NCBI GenBank assembly: GCA_916610825.1
Contig: OU744453.1
Location: 4,811,845 to 4,875,844, forward strand
Reading direction: 5' to 3'
Source: Haliclystus octoradiatus
Taxonomy: Eukaryota > Cnidaria > Staurozoa > Stauromedusae > Haliclystidae
DNA length: 64,000 nt
The position numbers and the translations under genes are program-made. Under the pieces are notes generated by a model. That model saw only the letters and a program-made list of their open reading frames with translations. It did not search any database and was not told the origin of the DNA. Shown here in pieces: positions 32,701 to 48,230 of the stretch (position 1 is its first letter; the number at the start of each line of letters is the position of its first letter).

Positions 32701-35700
32701 CAAAGTTTAGATAAAACCCGTGATAATTTGAATATGCGTCTGTTTTTATATTCCGTACAAAACACTGTTAATTTGAATATTCGTCCAAAGTTTAGATCAA
32801 ACCCGTGATAATTTGAATATGCGTCTGTTTTTCTATTCCATACGAAACACTGTTAATTTGAATATTCGTCCAAAGTTTAGATCAAACCCGTGATAATTTG
32901 AATATGCGTCTGTATTTATTTTCCATACGAAACACTGTTAATTTGAATATTCGTCCAAAGTTTAGATCAAACCCGTGATAATTTGATTATGCGTCTATTT
33001 TCTATTCCATACGAAACACTGTTAATTTGAATATTAGTCCAAAGTTTAGATCACATACGTGATAATTTGAATATTTGTCCAAAGTTTAGATCAAACCCGT
33101 AATAATTTGATTATGCGTCTGTATTTATTTTCAATACGAAACACTGTTAATTTGAATATTCGTCAAAAGTTTAGATCACATACGTGATAATTTGAATATT
33201 TGTCCAAAGTTTAGATCAAACCCGTGATAATTTGAATATGCGTCTGTATTTATTTTCCATACGAAACACTGTTAATTTGAATATTCGTCCAAAGATTAGA
33301 TCAAACCCGTGATAATTTGATTATGCGTCTATTTTCTATTCCATACGAAACACTGTTAATTTGAATATTCGTCCAAAGTTTAGATCACATACGTGATAAT
33401 TTGAATATTTGTCCAAAGTTTAGATCAAACCCGTGATAATTTGATTATGCGTCTGTATTTATTTTCAATACGAAACACTGTTAATTTGAATATTCGTCCA
33501 AAGTCTAGATCAAACCCGTGATAATTTGAATATGTGTCTATTTTTTCTATTCCATACGAAACACTGTTAATTTGAATATTCGTCCAAAGTTTAGATCACA
33601 TACGTGATAATTTGAATATTTGTCCAAAATTAAGATAAAACCCTTGATAATTTGAATATGCGTCTGTTTTTATATTCCGTACAAAACACTGTTAATTTGA
33701 ATATTCGTCCAAAGTTTAGATCAAACCCGTGATGATTTGAATATGCGTCTGTTTTTCTATTCCATACGAAACACTGTTAATTTGAATATTCGTCCAAAGT
33801 TTAGATCAAACCCGTGATAATTTGATTATGCGTCTGTATTTATTTTCAATACGAAACACTGTTAATTTGAATATTCGTCCAAAGTCTAGATCAAACCCGT
33901 GATAATTTGAATATGTGTCTATTTTTTCTATTCCATACGAAACACTGTTAATTTGAATATTCGTCCAAAGTTTAGATCACATACGTGATAATTTGAATAT
34001 TTGTCCAAAATTAAGATAAAACCCTTGATAATTTGAATATGCGTCTGTTTTTATATTCCGTACAAAACACTGTTAATTTGAATATTCGTCCAAAGTTTAG
34101 ATCAAACCCGTGATGATTTGAATATGCGTCTGTTTTTCTATTCCATACGAAACACTGTTAATTTGAATATTCGTCCAAAGATTAGATCAAACCCGTGATA
34201 ATTTGATTATGCGTCTATTTTCTATTCCATACGAAACACTGTTAATTTGAATATTCGTCCAAAGTTCAGATCACATACGTGATAATTTGAATATTTGTCC
34301 AAAGTTTAGATCAAATCCGTGATAATTTGATTATGCGTCTGTATTTATTTTCAATACGAAACACTGTTAATTTGAATATTCGTCCAAAGTTTAGATCACA
34401 TACGTGATAATTTGAATATTTGTCCAAAGTTTAGATCAAACCCGTGATAATTTGAATATGCGTCTGTTTTTCTATTCCATACGAAACACTGTTAATTTGA
34501 ATATTCGTCCAAAGTTTAGATCAAACCCGTGATGATTTGAATATGCGTCTGTTTTTCCATTCCATACGAAACACTGTTAATTTGAATATTCGTCCAAAGT
34601 TTAGATCAAACCCGTGATAATTTGAATATGCGTCTGTATTTACTTTCCATACGAAACACTGTTAATTTGAATATTCGTCCAAAGTTTAGATCAAACCCGT
34701 GATAATTTGATTATACGTCTGTATTTATTTTCAATACGAAACACTGTTAATTTGAATATTAATCAAAAGTTTAGATCACATACGTGATAATTTGAATATT
34801 TGTCCAAAGTTTAGATCAAACCCGTGATAATTTGAATATGCGTCTGTATTTATTTTCCATACGAAACACTGTTAATTTGAATATTCGTCCAAAGATTAGA
34901 TCAAACCGTGATAATTTGATTATGCGTCTATTTTCTATTCCATACGAAACACTGTTAATTTGAATATTCGTCCAAAGTTCAGATCACATACGTGATAATT
35001 TGAATATTTGTCCAAAGTTTAGATCAAATCCGTGATAATTTGATTATGCGTCTGTATTTATTTTCAATACGAAACACTGTTAATTTGAATATTCGTCCAA
35101 AGTTTAGATCACATACGTGATAATTTGAATATTTGTCCAAAGTTTAGATCAAACCCGTGATAATTTGAATATGCGTCTGTATTTATTTTCCATACGAAAC
35201 ACTGTTAATTTGAATATTCGTCCAAAGTTTAGATCAAACCCGTGATAATTTGATTATGCGTCTATTTTCTATTCCATACGAAACACTGTTAATTTGAATA
35301 TTCGTCCAAAGTTTAGATCACATACGTGATAATTTGAATATTTGTCCAAAGTTTAGATCAAACCCGTGATAATTTGATTATGCGTCTATTTTCCATTCCA
35401 TACGAAACACTGTTAATTTGAATATTCGTCCAAAATTTAGATCACATACGTGATAATTTGAATATTCGTCCAAAGTTTAGATCAAACCCGTGATGATTTG
35501 AATATGCGTCTGTTTTTCTATTCCATACGAAACACTGTTAATTTGAATATTCGTCCAAAGTTTAGATCAAACCCGTGATAATTTGAATATGCGTCTGTAT
35601 TTATTTTCCATACGAAACACTGTTAATTTGAATATTCGTCCAAAGTTTAGATCAAACCCGTGATAATTTCATTATGCGTCTGTATTTATTTTCCATACGA

Positions 35701-38700
35701 AACACTGTTAATTTGAATATTCGTCGAAAGTATAGATCAAACCCGTGATAATTTGAATATGTGTCTGTTTTTTATTCCATACGAAAACACTGTTAATTTG
35801 AATATTCGTCCAAAATTTAGATCACATACGTGATATTTTGAATATTTGTCCAAAGTTTAGATCAAACCCGTGATAATTTGAATATGCGTCCAAAGTTTTA
35901 GATGAAACTCGTGATAATTTGAATATGCGTCTGTTTTTCTATTCCATACGAAACACTGTTAATTTGAATATTCGTCCAAAGTTTAGATCAAACCCATGAT
36001 AATTTGAATATGCGTCTGTATTTATTTTCCATACGAAACACTGTTAATTTGAATATTCGTCCAAAGTTTAGATCAAACCCGAGATAATTTGATTATGCGT
36101 CTATTTTCTATTCCATACGAAACACTGTTAATTTGAATATTCGTCCAAAGTTTAGATCACATACGTGATAATTTGAATATTTGTCCAAAGTTTAGATCAA
36201 ACCCGTGATAATTTGATTATGCGTCTGTATTTATTTTCAATACGAAACACTGTTAATTTGAATATTCGTCCAAAGTTTAGATCACATACGTGATAATTTG
36301 AATATTTGTCCAAAGTTTAGATCAAACCCGTGATAATTTGAATATGCGTGCAAAGTTTTAGATGAAACCCGTGATAATTTGAATATGCGTCTGTTTTTCT
36401 ATTCCATACGAAACACTGTTAATTTGAATATTCGTCCAAAGTTTAGATCAAACCCGTGATAATTTGAATATGCGTCTGTTTTCTATTCCATACGAAACAC
36501 TGTTAATTTGAATATTCGTCAAAAGTTTAGATCACATACGTGATAATTTGAATATTTGTCCGAAGTTTAGATCAAACCCGTGATAATTTGAATATGCGTC
36601 TGTTTTTCTATTCCATACGAAACACCGTTAATTTGAATATTCGTCCAAAGTTTAGATCAAACCCGTGATAATTTGAATATGTGTCTATTTTCTATTCCAT
36701 ACGAAACACTGTTAATTTGAATATTCGTCCAAAGTTTAGATCAAACCCGTGATAATTTCATTATGCGTCTGTATTTATTTTCCATACGAAACACTGTTAA
36801 TTTGAATATTCGTCGAAAGTATAGATCAAACCCGTGATAATTTGAATATGTGTCTGTTTTTTATTCCATACGAAACACTGTTAATTTGAATATTCGTCCA
36901 AAATTTAGATCACATACGTGATATTTTGAATATTTGTCCAAAGTTTAGATCAAACCCGTGATAATTTGAATATGCGTCCAAAGTTTTAGATGAAACTCGT
37001 GATAATTTGAATATGCGTCTGTTTTTCTATTCCATACGAAACACTGTTAATTTGAATATTCGTCCAAAGTTTAGATCAAACCCATGATAATTTGAATATG
37101 CGTCTGTATTTATTTTCCATACGAAACACTGTTAATTTGAATATTCGTCCAAAGTTTAGATCAAACCCGAGATAATTTGATTATGCGTCTATTTTCTATT
37201 CCATACGAAACACTGTTAATTTGAATATTCGTCCAAAGTTTAGATCACATACGTGATAATTTGAATATTTGTCCAAAGTTTAGATCAAACCCGTGATAAT
37301 TTGATTATGCGTCTGTATTTATTTTCAATACGAAACACTGTTAATTTGAATATTCGTCCAAAGTTTAGATCACATACGTGATAATTTGAATATTTGTCCA
37401 AAGTTTAGATCAAACCCGTGATAATTTGAATATGCGTGCAAAGTTTTAGATGAAACCCGTGATAATTTGAATATGCGTCTGTTTTTCTATTCCATACGAA
37501 ACACTGTTAATTTGAATATTCGTCCAAAGTTTAGATCAAACCCGTGATAATTTGAATATGCGTCTGTTTTCTATTCCATACGAAACACTGTTAATTTGAA
37601 TATTCGTCAAAAGTTTAGATCACATACGTGATAATTTGAATATTTGTCCGAAGTTTAGATCAAACCCGTGATAATTTGAATATGCGTCTGTTTTTCTATT
37701 CCATACGAAACACCGTTAATTTGAATATTCGTCCAAAGTTTAGATCAAACCCGTGATAATTTGAATATGTGTCTATTTTCTATTCCATACGAAACACTGT
37801 TAATTTGAATATTCGTCCAAAGTTTAGATCACATACGTGATAATTTGAATATTTGTCCAAAGTTTAGATCAAACCCGTGATAATTTGAATATGCGTCTGT
37901 TTTTATATTCCGTACAAAACACTGTTAATTTGAATATTCGTCCAAAGTTTAGATCAAACCCGTGATGATTTGAATATGCGTCTGTTTTTCTATTCCATAC
38001 GAAACACTGTTAATTTGAATATTCGTTCAAAGTTTAGATCAAACCCGTGATAATTTGAATATGCGTCGGTATTTATTTTCCATACGAAACACTGTTAATT
38101 TCAATATTCGTCCAAAGTTTAGATCAAACCCGTGATAATTTGATTATGCGTCTGTATTTATTTTCCATACGAAACACTGTTAATTTGAATATTCGTCGAA
38201 AGTATAGATCAAACCCGTGATAATTTGAATATGTGTCTGTTTTTTATTCCATACGAAACACTGTTAATTTGAATATTCGTCCAAAGTTTAGATCACATAC
38301 GTGATAATTTGGATATGCGTCCAAAGTTTTAGATGAAACCCGTGATAATTTTAATATGCGTCTGTTTTTCTATTCCATACGAAACACTGTTAATTTGAAT
38401 ATTCGTCCAGAGTTTAGATCAAAACCGTGATAATTTGAATATGCGTCTGTTTTTCTATTCCATACGAAACACCGTTAATTTGAATATTCGTCCAAAGTTT
38501 AGATCAAACCCGTGATAATTTGAATATGTGTCTATTTTATATTCCATACGAAACACTGTTAATTTGAATATTCGTCCAAAGTTTAGATCACATACGTGAT
38601 AATTTGAATATTTGTCCAAAGTTTAGATCAAACCCGTGATAATTTGAATATGCGTCTGTTTTTATATTCCGTACAAAACACTGTTAATTTGAATATTTGT

Positions 38701-41700
38701 CCAAAGTTTAGATCAAACCCGTGATGATTTGAATATGCGTCTGTTTTTCTATTCCATACGAAACACTGTTAATTTGAATATTCGTCCAAAGTTTAGATCA
38801 AACCCGTGATAATTTGAATATGCGTCTGTATTTATTTTCCATACGAAACACTGTTAATTTGAATATTTGTCCAAAGTTTAGATCAAACCCGTGATAATTT
38901 GATTATGCGTCTGTATTTTTTTCCATACGAAACACTGTTAATTTGAATATTCGTCCAAAGAATAGATCAACCCGTGATAATATGAATATGTGTCTGATTT
39001 TTATTCCATACGAAACACTGTTAATTTGAATATTCGTCCAAAATTAAGATCACATACGTGATAATTTGAATATTTGTCCAAAGTTTAGATCAAACCCGTG
39101 ATAATTTGATTATGCGTCTGTTTTTATATTCCATACAAAACACTGTTAATTTGAATATTCGTCCAAAGTTTAGATCAAACCCGTGATGATTTGAATATGC
39201 GTCTGTTTTTCTATTCCATACGAAACACTGTTAATTTGAATATTCGTCCAAAGTTTAGATCACATACGTGATAATTTTAATATTTGTCCAAAGTTTAGAT
39301 CAAACCCGTGATAATTTGATTATGCGTCTGTATTTATTTTCCATAGGAAAACTGTTAATTTGAATATTCGTCCAAAAATAAATCAAACCCGTGATAATTT
39401 GAATATGCGTCTGTTTTTCTATTCCATACGAAACACTGTTAATTTGAATATTCGTCCAAAGTCTAGATCAAACCCGTGATAATTTGAATATGTGTCTATT
39501 TTTTCTATTCCATACGAAACACTGTTAATTTGAATATTCGTCCAAAGTTTAGATCACATACGTGATAATTTGAATATTTGTCCAAAGTTTAGATAAAACC
39601 CTTGATAATTTGAATATGCGTCTGTTTTTATATTCCGTACAAAACACTGTTAATTTGAATATTCGTCCAAAGTTTAGATCAAACCCGTGATGATTTGAAT
39701 ATGCGTCTGTATTTATTTTCCATACGAAACACTGTTAATTTGAATATTCGTCCAAAGTTTAGATCAAACCCGTGATAATTTGATTATGCGTCTGTATTTA
39801 TTTTCAATACGAAACACTGTTAATTTGAATATTAATCAAAAGTTTAGATCACATACGTGATAATTTGAATATTTGTCCAAAGTTTAGATCAAACCCGTGA
39901 TAATTTGAATATGCGTCTGTATTTATTTTCCATACGAAACACTGTTAATTTGAATATTCGTCCAAAGATTAGATCAAACCCGTGATAATTTGATTATGCG
40001 TCTATTTTCTATTCCATACGAAACACTGTTAAATTGAATATTAGTCCAAAGTTCAGATCACATACGTGATAATTTGAATATTTGTCCAAAGTTTAGATCA
40101 AACCCGTGATAATTTGATTATTCGTCTGTATTTATTTTCAATACGAAACACTGTTAATTTGAATATTCGTCCAAAGTTTAGATCACATACGTGATAATTT
40201 GAATATTTGTCCAAAGTTTAGATCAAACCCGTGATAATTTGAATATGCGTCTGTATTTATTTTCCATACGAAACACTGTTAATTTGAATATTCGTCCAAA
40301 GTCTAGATCAAACCCGTGATAATTTGATTATGCGTCTATTTTTTATTCCATACGAAACACTGTTAATTTGAATATTCGTCCAAAGTTTAGATCACATACG
40401 TGATAATTTGAATATTTGTCCAAAGTTTAGATCAAACCCGTGATAATTTGATTATGCGTCTATTTTCCATTCCATACGAAACACTGTTAATTTGAATATT
40501 CGTCCAAAATTTAGATCACATACGTGATAATTTGAATATTCGTCCAAAGTTTAGATCAAACCCGTGATGATTTGAATATGCGTCTGTTTTTCTATTCTAT
40601 ACGAAACACTGTTAATTTGAATATTCGTCCAAAGTTTAGATCAAACCCGTGATAATTTGAATATGCGTCTGTATTTATTTTCCATACGAAACACTGTTAA
40701 TTTGAATATTCGTCCAAAGTTTAGATCAAACCCGTGATAATTTCATTATGCGTCTGAATTTATTTTCCATACGAAACACTGTTAATTTGAATATTCGTCG
40801 AAAGTATAGATCAAACCCGTGATAATTTGAATATGTGTCTGTTTTTTATTCCATACGAAACACTGTTAATTTGAATATTCGTCCAAAATTTAGATCACAT
40901 ACGTGATAATTTGAATATTTGTCCAAAGTTTAGATTAAACCCGTGATAATTTGAATATGCGTCCAAAGTTTTAGATGAAACTCGTGATAATTTGAATATG
41001 CGTCTGTTTTTCTATTCCATACGAAACACTGTTAATTTGAATATTCGTCCAAAGTTTTGATCAAACCCGTGATAATTTGAATATGCGTCTGTATTTATTT
41101 TCCATACGAAACACTGTTAATTTGAATATTCGTTCAAAGTTTAGATCAAACCCGAGATAATTTGATTATGCGTCTATTTTCTATTCCATACGAAACACTG
41201 TTAATTTGAATATTCGTCCAAAGTTTAGATCACATACGTGATAATTTGAATATTTGTCCAAAGTTTAGATCAAACCCGTGATAATTTGATTATGCGTCTG
41301 TATTTATTTTCAATACGAAACACTGTTAATTTGAATATTCGTCCAAAGTTTAGATCAAACCCGTGATGATTTGAATATGCGTCTGTTTTTCTATTCCATA
41401 CGAAACACTGTTAATTTGAAGATTCGTCCAAAGTTTAGATCAAACCCGTGATAATTTGAATATGCATCTGTATTTATTTTCCATACGAAACACTGTTAAT
41501 TTGAATATTCGTCCAAAGTTTAGATCAAACCTGTGATAATTTCTTTATGCGTCTGTATTTATTTTCCATACGAAACACTGTTAATTTGAATATTCGTCGA
41601 AAGTATAGATCAAACCCGTGATAATTTGAATATGTGTCTGTTTTTTATTCCATACGAAACACTGTTAATTTGAATATTCGTCCAAAATTTAGATCATATA

Positions 41701-44700
41701 CGTGATAATTTGAATATTTGTCCAAAGTTTAGATCAAACCCGTGATAATTTGAATATGCGTCCAAAGTTTTAGATGAAACTCGTGATAATTTGAATATGC
41801 GTCTGTTTTTCTATTCCATACGAAACACTGTTAATTTGAATATTCGTCCAAAGTTTAGATCAAACCCGTGATAATTTGAATATGCGTCTGTATTTATTTT
41901 CCATACGAAACACTGTTAATTTGAATATTTGTCCAAAGTTTAGATCAAACCCGAGATAATTTGATTATGCGTCTATTTTCTATTCCATACGAAACACTGT
42001 TAATTTGAATATTCGTCCAAAGTTTAGATCACATACGTGATAATTTGAATATTTGTCCAAAGTTTAGATCAAACCCGTGATAATTTGATTATGCGTCTGT
42101 ATTTATTTTCAATACGAAACACTGTTAATTTGAATATTCGTCCAAAGTTTAGATCACATACGTGATAATTTGAATATTTGTCCAAAGTTTAGATCAAACC
42201 CGTGATAATTTGAATATGCGTCTGTATTTATTTTCCATACGAAACACTGTTAATTTGAATATTCGTCCAAAGTTTAGATCAAACCCGTGATAATTTGATT
42301 ATGCGTCTATTTTCTATTCCATACGATACACTGTTAATTTGAATATTCGTCCAAAGTTTAGATCACATACGTGATAATTTGAATATATGTCCAAAGTTTA
42401 GATCAAACCTGTGATAATTTGATTATGCGTCTATATTCTATTCCATACGAAACACTGTTAATTTTAATATTCATCCAAAATTTAGATCACATACGTGATA
42501 ATTTGAATATTTGTCCAAAGTTTAGATCAAACCCGTGATAATTTGAATATGCGTGCAAAGTTTTAGATGAAACCCGTGATAATTTGAATATGCGTCTGTT
42601 TTTCTATTCCATACGAAACACTGTTAATTTGAATATTCGTCCAAAGTTTAGATCAAACCCGTGATAATTTGAATATGCGTCTGTTTTCTATTCCATACGA
42701 AACACTGTTAATTTGAATATTCGTCAAAAGTTTAGATCACATACGTGATAATTTGAATATTTGTCCGAAGTTTAGATCAAACCCGTGATAATTTGAATAT
42801 GCGTCTGTTTTTCTATTCCATACGAAACACTGTTAATTTGAATATTCGTCCAAAGTTTAGATCACATACGTGAAAATTTGAATATATGTCCAAAGTTTAG
42901 ATCAAACCTGTGATAATTTGATTATGCGTCTACTTTCTATTCCATACGAAACACTGTTAATTTGAATATTCGTCCAAAGTTTAGATCAAACCCGTGATAA
43001 TTTGAATATGCGTCTGTTTTTATATTCCGTACAAAACACTGTTAATTTGAATATTCGTCCAAAGTTTAGATCAAACCCGTGATGATTTGAATATGCGTCT
43101 GTTTTTCTATTTCATACGAAACACTGTTAATTTGAATATTCGTCCAAAGTTTAAATCAAACCCGTGATAATTTGAATATGCGTCTACTTTCTATTCCATA
43201 CGAAACACTGTTAATTTGAATATTCGTCCAAAGTTTAGATCACATACGTGATAATTTGAATATTTGTCCAAAGTTTAGATCAAACCCGTGATAATTTGAA
43301 TATGCGTCTGTATTTATTTTCCATACGAAACACTGTTAATTTGAATATTCGTCCAAAGTTTAGATCAAACCCGTGATAATTTGATTATGCGTCTATTTTC
43401 TATTCCATACGATACACTGTTAATTTGAATATTCGTCCAAAGTTTAGATCACATACGTGATAATTTGAATATATGTCCAAAGTTTAGATCAAACCTGTGA
43501 TAATTTGATTATGCGTCTATATTCTATTCCATACGAAACACTGTTAATTTTAATATTCATCCAAAATTTAGATCACATACGTGATAATTTGAATATTTGT
43601 CCAAAGTTTAGATCAAACCCGTGATAATTTGAATATGCGTGCAAAGTTTTAGATGAAACCCGTGATAATTTGAATATGCGTCTGTTTTTCTATTCCATAC
43701 GAAACACTGTTAATTTGAATATTCGTCCAAAGTTTAGATCAAACCCGTGATAATTTGAATATGCGTCTGTTTTCTATTCCATACGAAACACTGTTAATTT
43801 GAATATTCGTCAAAAGTTTAGATCACATACGTGATAATTTGAATATTTGTCCGAAGTTTAGATCAAACCCGTGATAATTTGAATATGCGTCTGTTTTTCT
43901 ATTCCATACGAAACACTGTTAATTTGAATATTCGTCCAAAGTTTAGATCACATACGTGAAAATTTGAATATATGTCCAAAGTTTAGATCAAACCTGTGAT
44001 AATTTGATTATGCGTCTACTTTCTATTCCATACGAAACACTGTTAATTTGAATATTCGTCCAAAGTTTAGATCAAACCCGTGATAATTTGAATATGCGTC
44101 TGTTTTTATATTCCGTACAAAACACTGTTAATTTGAATATTCGTCCAAAGTTTAGATCAAACCCGTGATGATTTGAATATGCGTCTGTTTTTCTATTTCA
44201 TACGAAACACTGTTAATTTGAATATTCGTCCAAAGTTTAAATCAAACCCGTGATAATTTGAATATGCGTCGGTATTTATTTTCCATACGAAACACTGTTA
44301 ATTTCAATATTCGTCCAAAGTTTAGATCAAACCCGAGATAATTTGATTATGCGTGTATTTGCTATTCCATACGAAACACTGTTAATTTGAATATTCGTCC
44401 AAAGTTTAGATCAAACCCGTGATAATTTGAATATGCGTCTGTTTTCTATTCCATACGAAACACTGTTAATTTGAATATTCGTCAAAAGTTTAGATCACAT
44501 ACGTGATAATTTGAATATTTGTCCGAAGTTTAGATCAAACCCGTGATAATTTGAATATGCGTCTGTTTTTCTATTCCATACGAAACACTGTTAATTTGAA
44601 TATTCGTCCAAAGTTTAGATCACATACGTGATAATTTGAATATATGTCCAAAGTTTAGATCAAACCTGTGATAATTTGATTATGCGTCTATTTTCTATTC

Positions 44701-47700
44701 CCTACGAAACACTGTTAATTTGAATATTCGTCCAAAGTTTAGATCAAACCCGTGATAATTTGAATATGCGTCTGTTTTTATATTCCGTACAAAACACTGT
44801 TAATTTGAATATTCGTCCAAAGTTTAGATCAAACCCGTGATGATTTGAATATGCGTCTGTTTTTCTATTCCATACGAGACACTGTTAATTTGAATATTCG
44901 TCCAAAGTTTAGATCAAACCCGTGATAATTTGAATATGCGTCGGTATTTATTTTCCATACGAAACACTGTTAATTTCAATATTCGTCCAAAGTTTAGATC
45001 AAACCCGTGCTAATTTGATTATGCGTCTGTATTTATTTTCCATACGAAACACTGTTAATTTGAATATTCGTCGAAAGTATAGATCAAACCCGTGATAATT
45101 TGAATATGTGTCTGTTTTTTATTCCATACGAAACACTGTTAATTTGAATATTCGTCCAAAGTTTAGATCACATACGTGATAATTTGAATATGCGTCCAAA
45201 GTTTTAGATGAAACCCGTGATAATTTTAATATGCGTCTGTTTTTCTATTCCATACGAAACACTGTTAATTTGAATATTCGTCCAGAGTTTAGATCAAAAC
45301 CGTGATAATTTGAATATGCGTCTGTTTTTCTATTCCATACGAAACACCGTTAATTTGAATATTCGTCCAAAGTTTAGATCAAACCCGTGATAATTTGATT
45401 ATGTGTCTATTTTCTATTCCATACGAAACACTGTTAATTTGAATATTCGTCCAAAGTTTAGATCACATACGTGATAATTTGAATATTTGTCCAAAGTTCA
45501 GATCAAACCCGTGATAATTTGAATATGCGTCTGTTTTTATATTCCGTACAAAACACTGTTAATTTGAATATTTGTCCAAAGTTTAGATCAAACCCGTGAT
45601 GATTTGAATATGCGTCTGTTTTTCTATTCCATACGAAACACTGTTAATTTGAAAATTCGTCCAAAGTTTAGATCAAACCCGTGATAATTTGAATATGCGT
45701 CTGTATTTATTTTCCATACGAAACACTGTTAATTTGAATATTCGTCCAAAGTTTAGATCAAACCCGTGATAATTTGAATATGCGTCTGTTTTTCTATTCC
45801 ATACGAAACACTGTTAATTTGAATATTCGTCCAAAGATTAGATCAAACCCGTGATAATTTGAATATGCGTCTGTTTTTCTATTCCATACGAAACACCGTT
45901 AATTTGAATATTCGTCCAAAGTTTAGATCAAACCCGTGATAATTTGAATATGTGTCCATTTTCTATTCCATACGAAACATTGTTAATTTGAATATTTGTC
46001 CAAAGTTTAGATCACATACGTGATAATTTGAATATTTGTCCAAAGTTTAGATCAAACCCGTGATAATTTGAATATGCGTCTGTTTTTATATTCCGTACAA
46101 AACACTGTTAATTTGAATATTCGTCCAAAGTTTAGATCAAACCCGTGATGATTTGAATATGCGTCTGTTTTTCTATTCCATACGAAACACTGTTAATTTG
46201 AATATTGGTCCAAAGTTTAGATCAAACCCGTGATAATTTGAATATGCGTCTGTATTTATTTTCCATACGAAACACTGTTAATTTGAATATTCGTCCAAAG
46301 TTTAGATCAAACCCGTGATAATTTGATTATGCGTCTGTATTTATTTTCAATACGAAACACTGTTAATTTGAATATTCGTCGAAAGAATAGATCAAACCCG
46401 TGATAATTTGAATATGTGTCTGTTTTTTATTCCATACGAAACACTGTTAATTTGAATATTCGTCCAAAATTACGATCACATACGTGATAATTTGAATATT
46501 TGTCCAAAGTTTAGATCAAACCCGTGATAATTTGATTATGCGTCTGTTTTTATATTCCGCACAAAACACTGTTAATTTGAATATTCGTCCAAAGTTTAGA
46601 TCAAACCCGTGATGATTTGAATATGCCTCTGTTTTTCTATTCCATACGAAACACTGTTAATTTGAATATTCGTCCAAAGTTTAGATCAAACCCGTGATAA
46701 TTTGAATATGCGTCTGTATTTATTTTCCATACGAAACACTGTTAATTTGAATATTCGTCCAAAGTTTAGATCAAACCCGTGATAATTTGATTATGCGTCT
46801 GTATTTATTTTCCATACGAAACACTGTTAATTTGAATATTCGTCGAAAGAATAGATCAAACCCGTGATAATTTGATTATGTGTCTATTTTCTATTCCATA
46901 CGAAACACTGTTAATTTGAATATTCGTCCAAAATTAAGATCACATACGTGATAATTTGAATATTTGTCCAAAGTTTACATCAAACCCGTGATAATTTGAA
47001 TATGCGTCCAAAGTTTTAGATGAAACCTGTGATAATTTGAATATGCGTCTGTTTTTCTATTCCATACAAAACATTGTTAATTTGAATATGCGTCCAAAGT
47101 TTTAGATGAAACCCGTGATAATTTGAATATGCGTCTGTTTTTCTATTCCATACGAAACACTGTTAATTTGAATATTTGTCCAAAGTTTAGATCAAACCCG
47201 TGATAATTTGATTATGCGTCTGTATTTATTTTCCATACGAAACACTGTTAATTTGAATATTCGTCGAAAGAATAGATCAAACCCGTGATAATTTGATTAT
47301 GTGTCTATTTTCTATTCCATACGAAACACTGTTAATTTGAATATTCGTCCAAAATTAAGATCACATACGTGATAATTTGAATATTTGTCCAAAGTTTAGA
47401 TCAAACCCGTGATAATTTGAATATTCGTCCAAAGTTTAGATCAAACCCGTGATAATTTGAATATGCGTCTGTATTTATTTTCCATACGAAACACTGTTAA
47501 TTTGAATATTCGTCCAAAGTTTAGATCAAACCCGTGATAATTTGATTATGCGTCTGTATTTATTTTCCATACGAAACACTGTTAATTTGAATATTCGTCG
47601 AAAGAATAGATCAAACCCGTGATAATTTGATTATGTGTCTATTTTCTATTCCATACGAAACACTGTTAATTTGAATATTCGTCCAAAATTAAGATCACAT

Positions 47701-48230
47701 ACGTGATAATTTGAATATTTGTCCAAAGTTTAGATCAAACCCGTGATAATTTGAATATGCGTCCAAAGTTTTAGATGAAACCTGTGATAATTTGAATATG
47801 CGTCTGTTTTTCTATTCCATACAAAACATTGTTAATTTGAATATGCGTCCAAAGTTTTAGATGAAACCCGTGATAATTTGAATATGCGTCTGTTTTTCTA
47901 TTCCATACGAAACACTGTTAATTTGAATATTTGTCCAAAGTTTAGATCAAACCCGTGATAATTAGAATATGCGTCTGTTTTTATATTCCATACGAAACAC
48001 TGTATATTTGAATATTCGTCCAAAGTTTAGATCAAACCCGTGATAATTTGAATATGCGTCTGTTTTTGTATTCCATACGAAACACTGTTAATTTGAATAT
48101 TCGTCCAAATTTTAAATCAAACCCGTGATAATTTGAATATGCGTCTGTTTTACTTTTCCATACGAAAAACTGTTAATTTGAATATTCGTCCAAAGTTTAG
48201 ATCTCACCCGTGATAATTTGAATATTCGTC
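29733..48230 (+). repeat. main satellite array, 18.5 kb
   Basis: The basic unit is module A (40 bp, starts GTCCAAAGTTTAGATC) plus module B (45 bp, starts GTCTGTTTTTCTATTCC). Both end in TAATTTGAATATKC, so A and B look like ancient duplicates. Variant A' (ATCACATACG) often adds a third module. Higher-order copies are visible: about 1088 bp (landmark GCGTGCAAAG at 36346 and 37434), about 1086 bp (42551 and 43637), about 0.38 kb (33.5 and 33.9 kb) and 0.8 kb (31657 and 32457). Every frame is full of stops. Confidence 0.97.

Noticed and set aside
27943..48230. CRISPR-like array
   Set aside because: Units vary without distinct spacers, both modules repeat, and the context is eukaryotic; it is a satellite.
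29733..48230. Hammerhead ribozyme in the satellite (ACGAAACAC box)
   Set aside because: GAAAC is present in module B but no CTGANGA at a usable distance on either strand.
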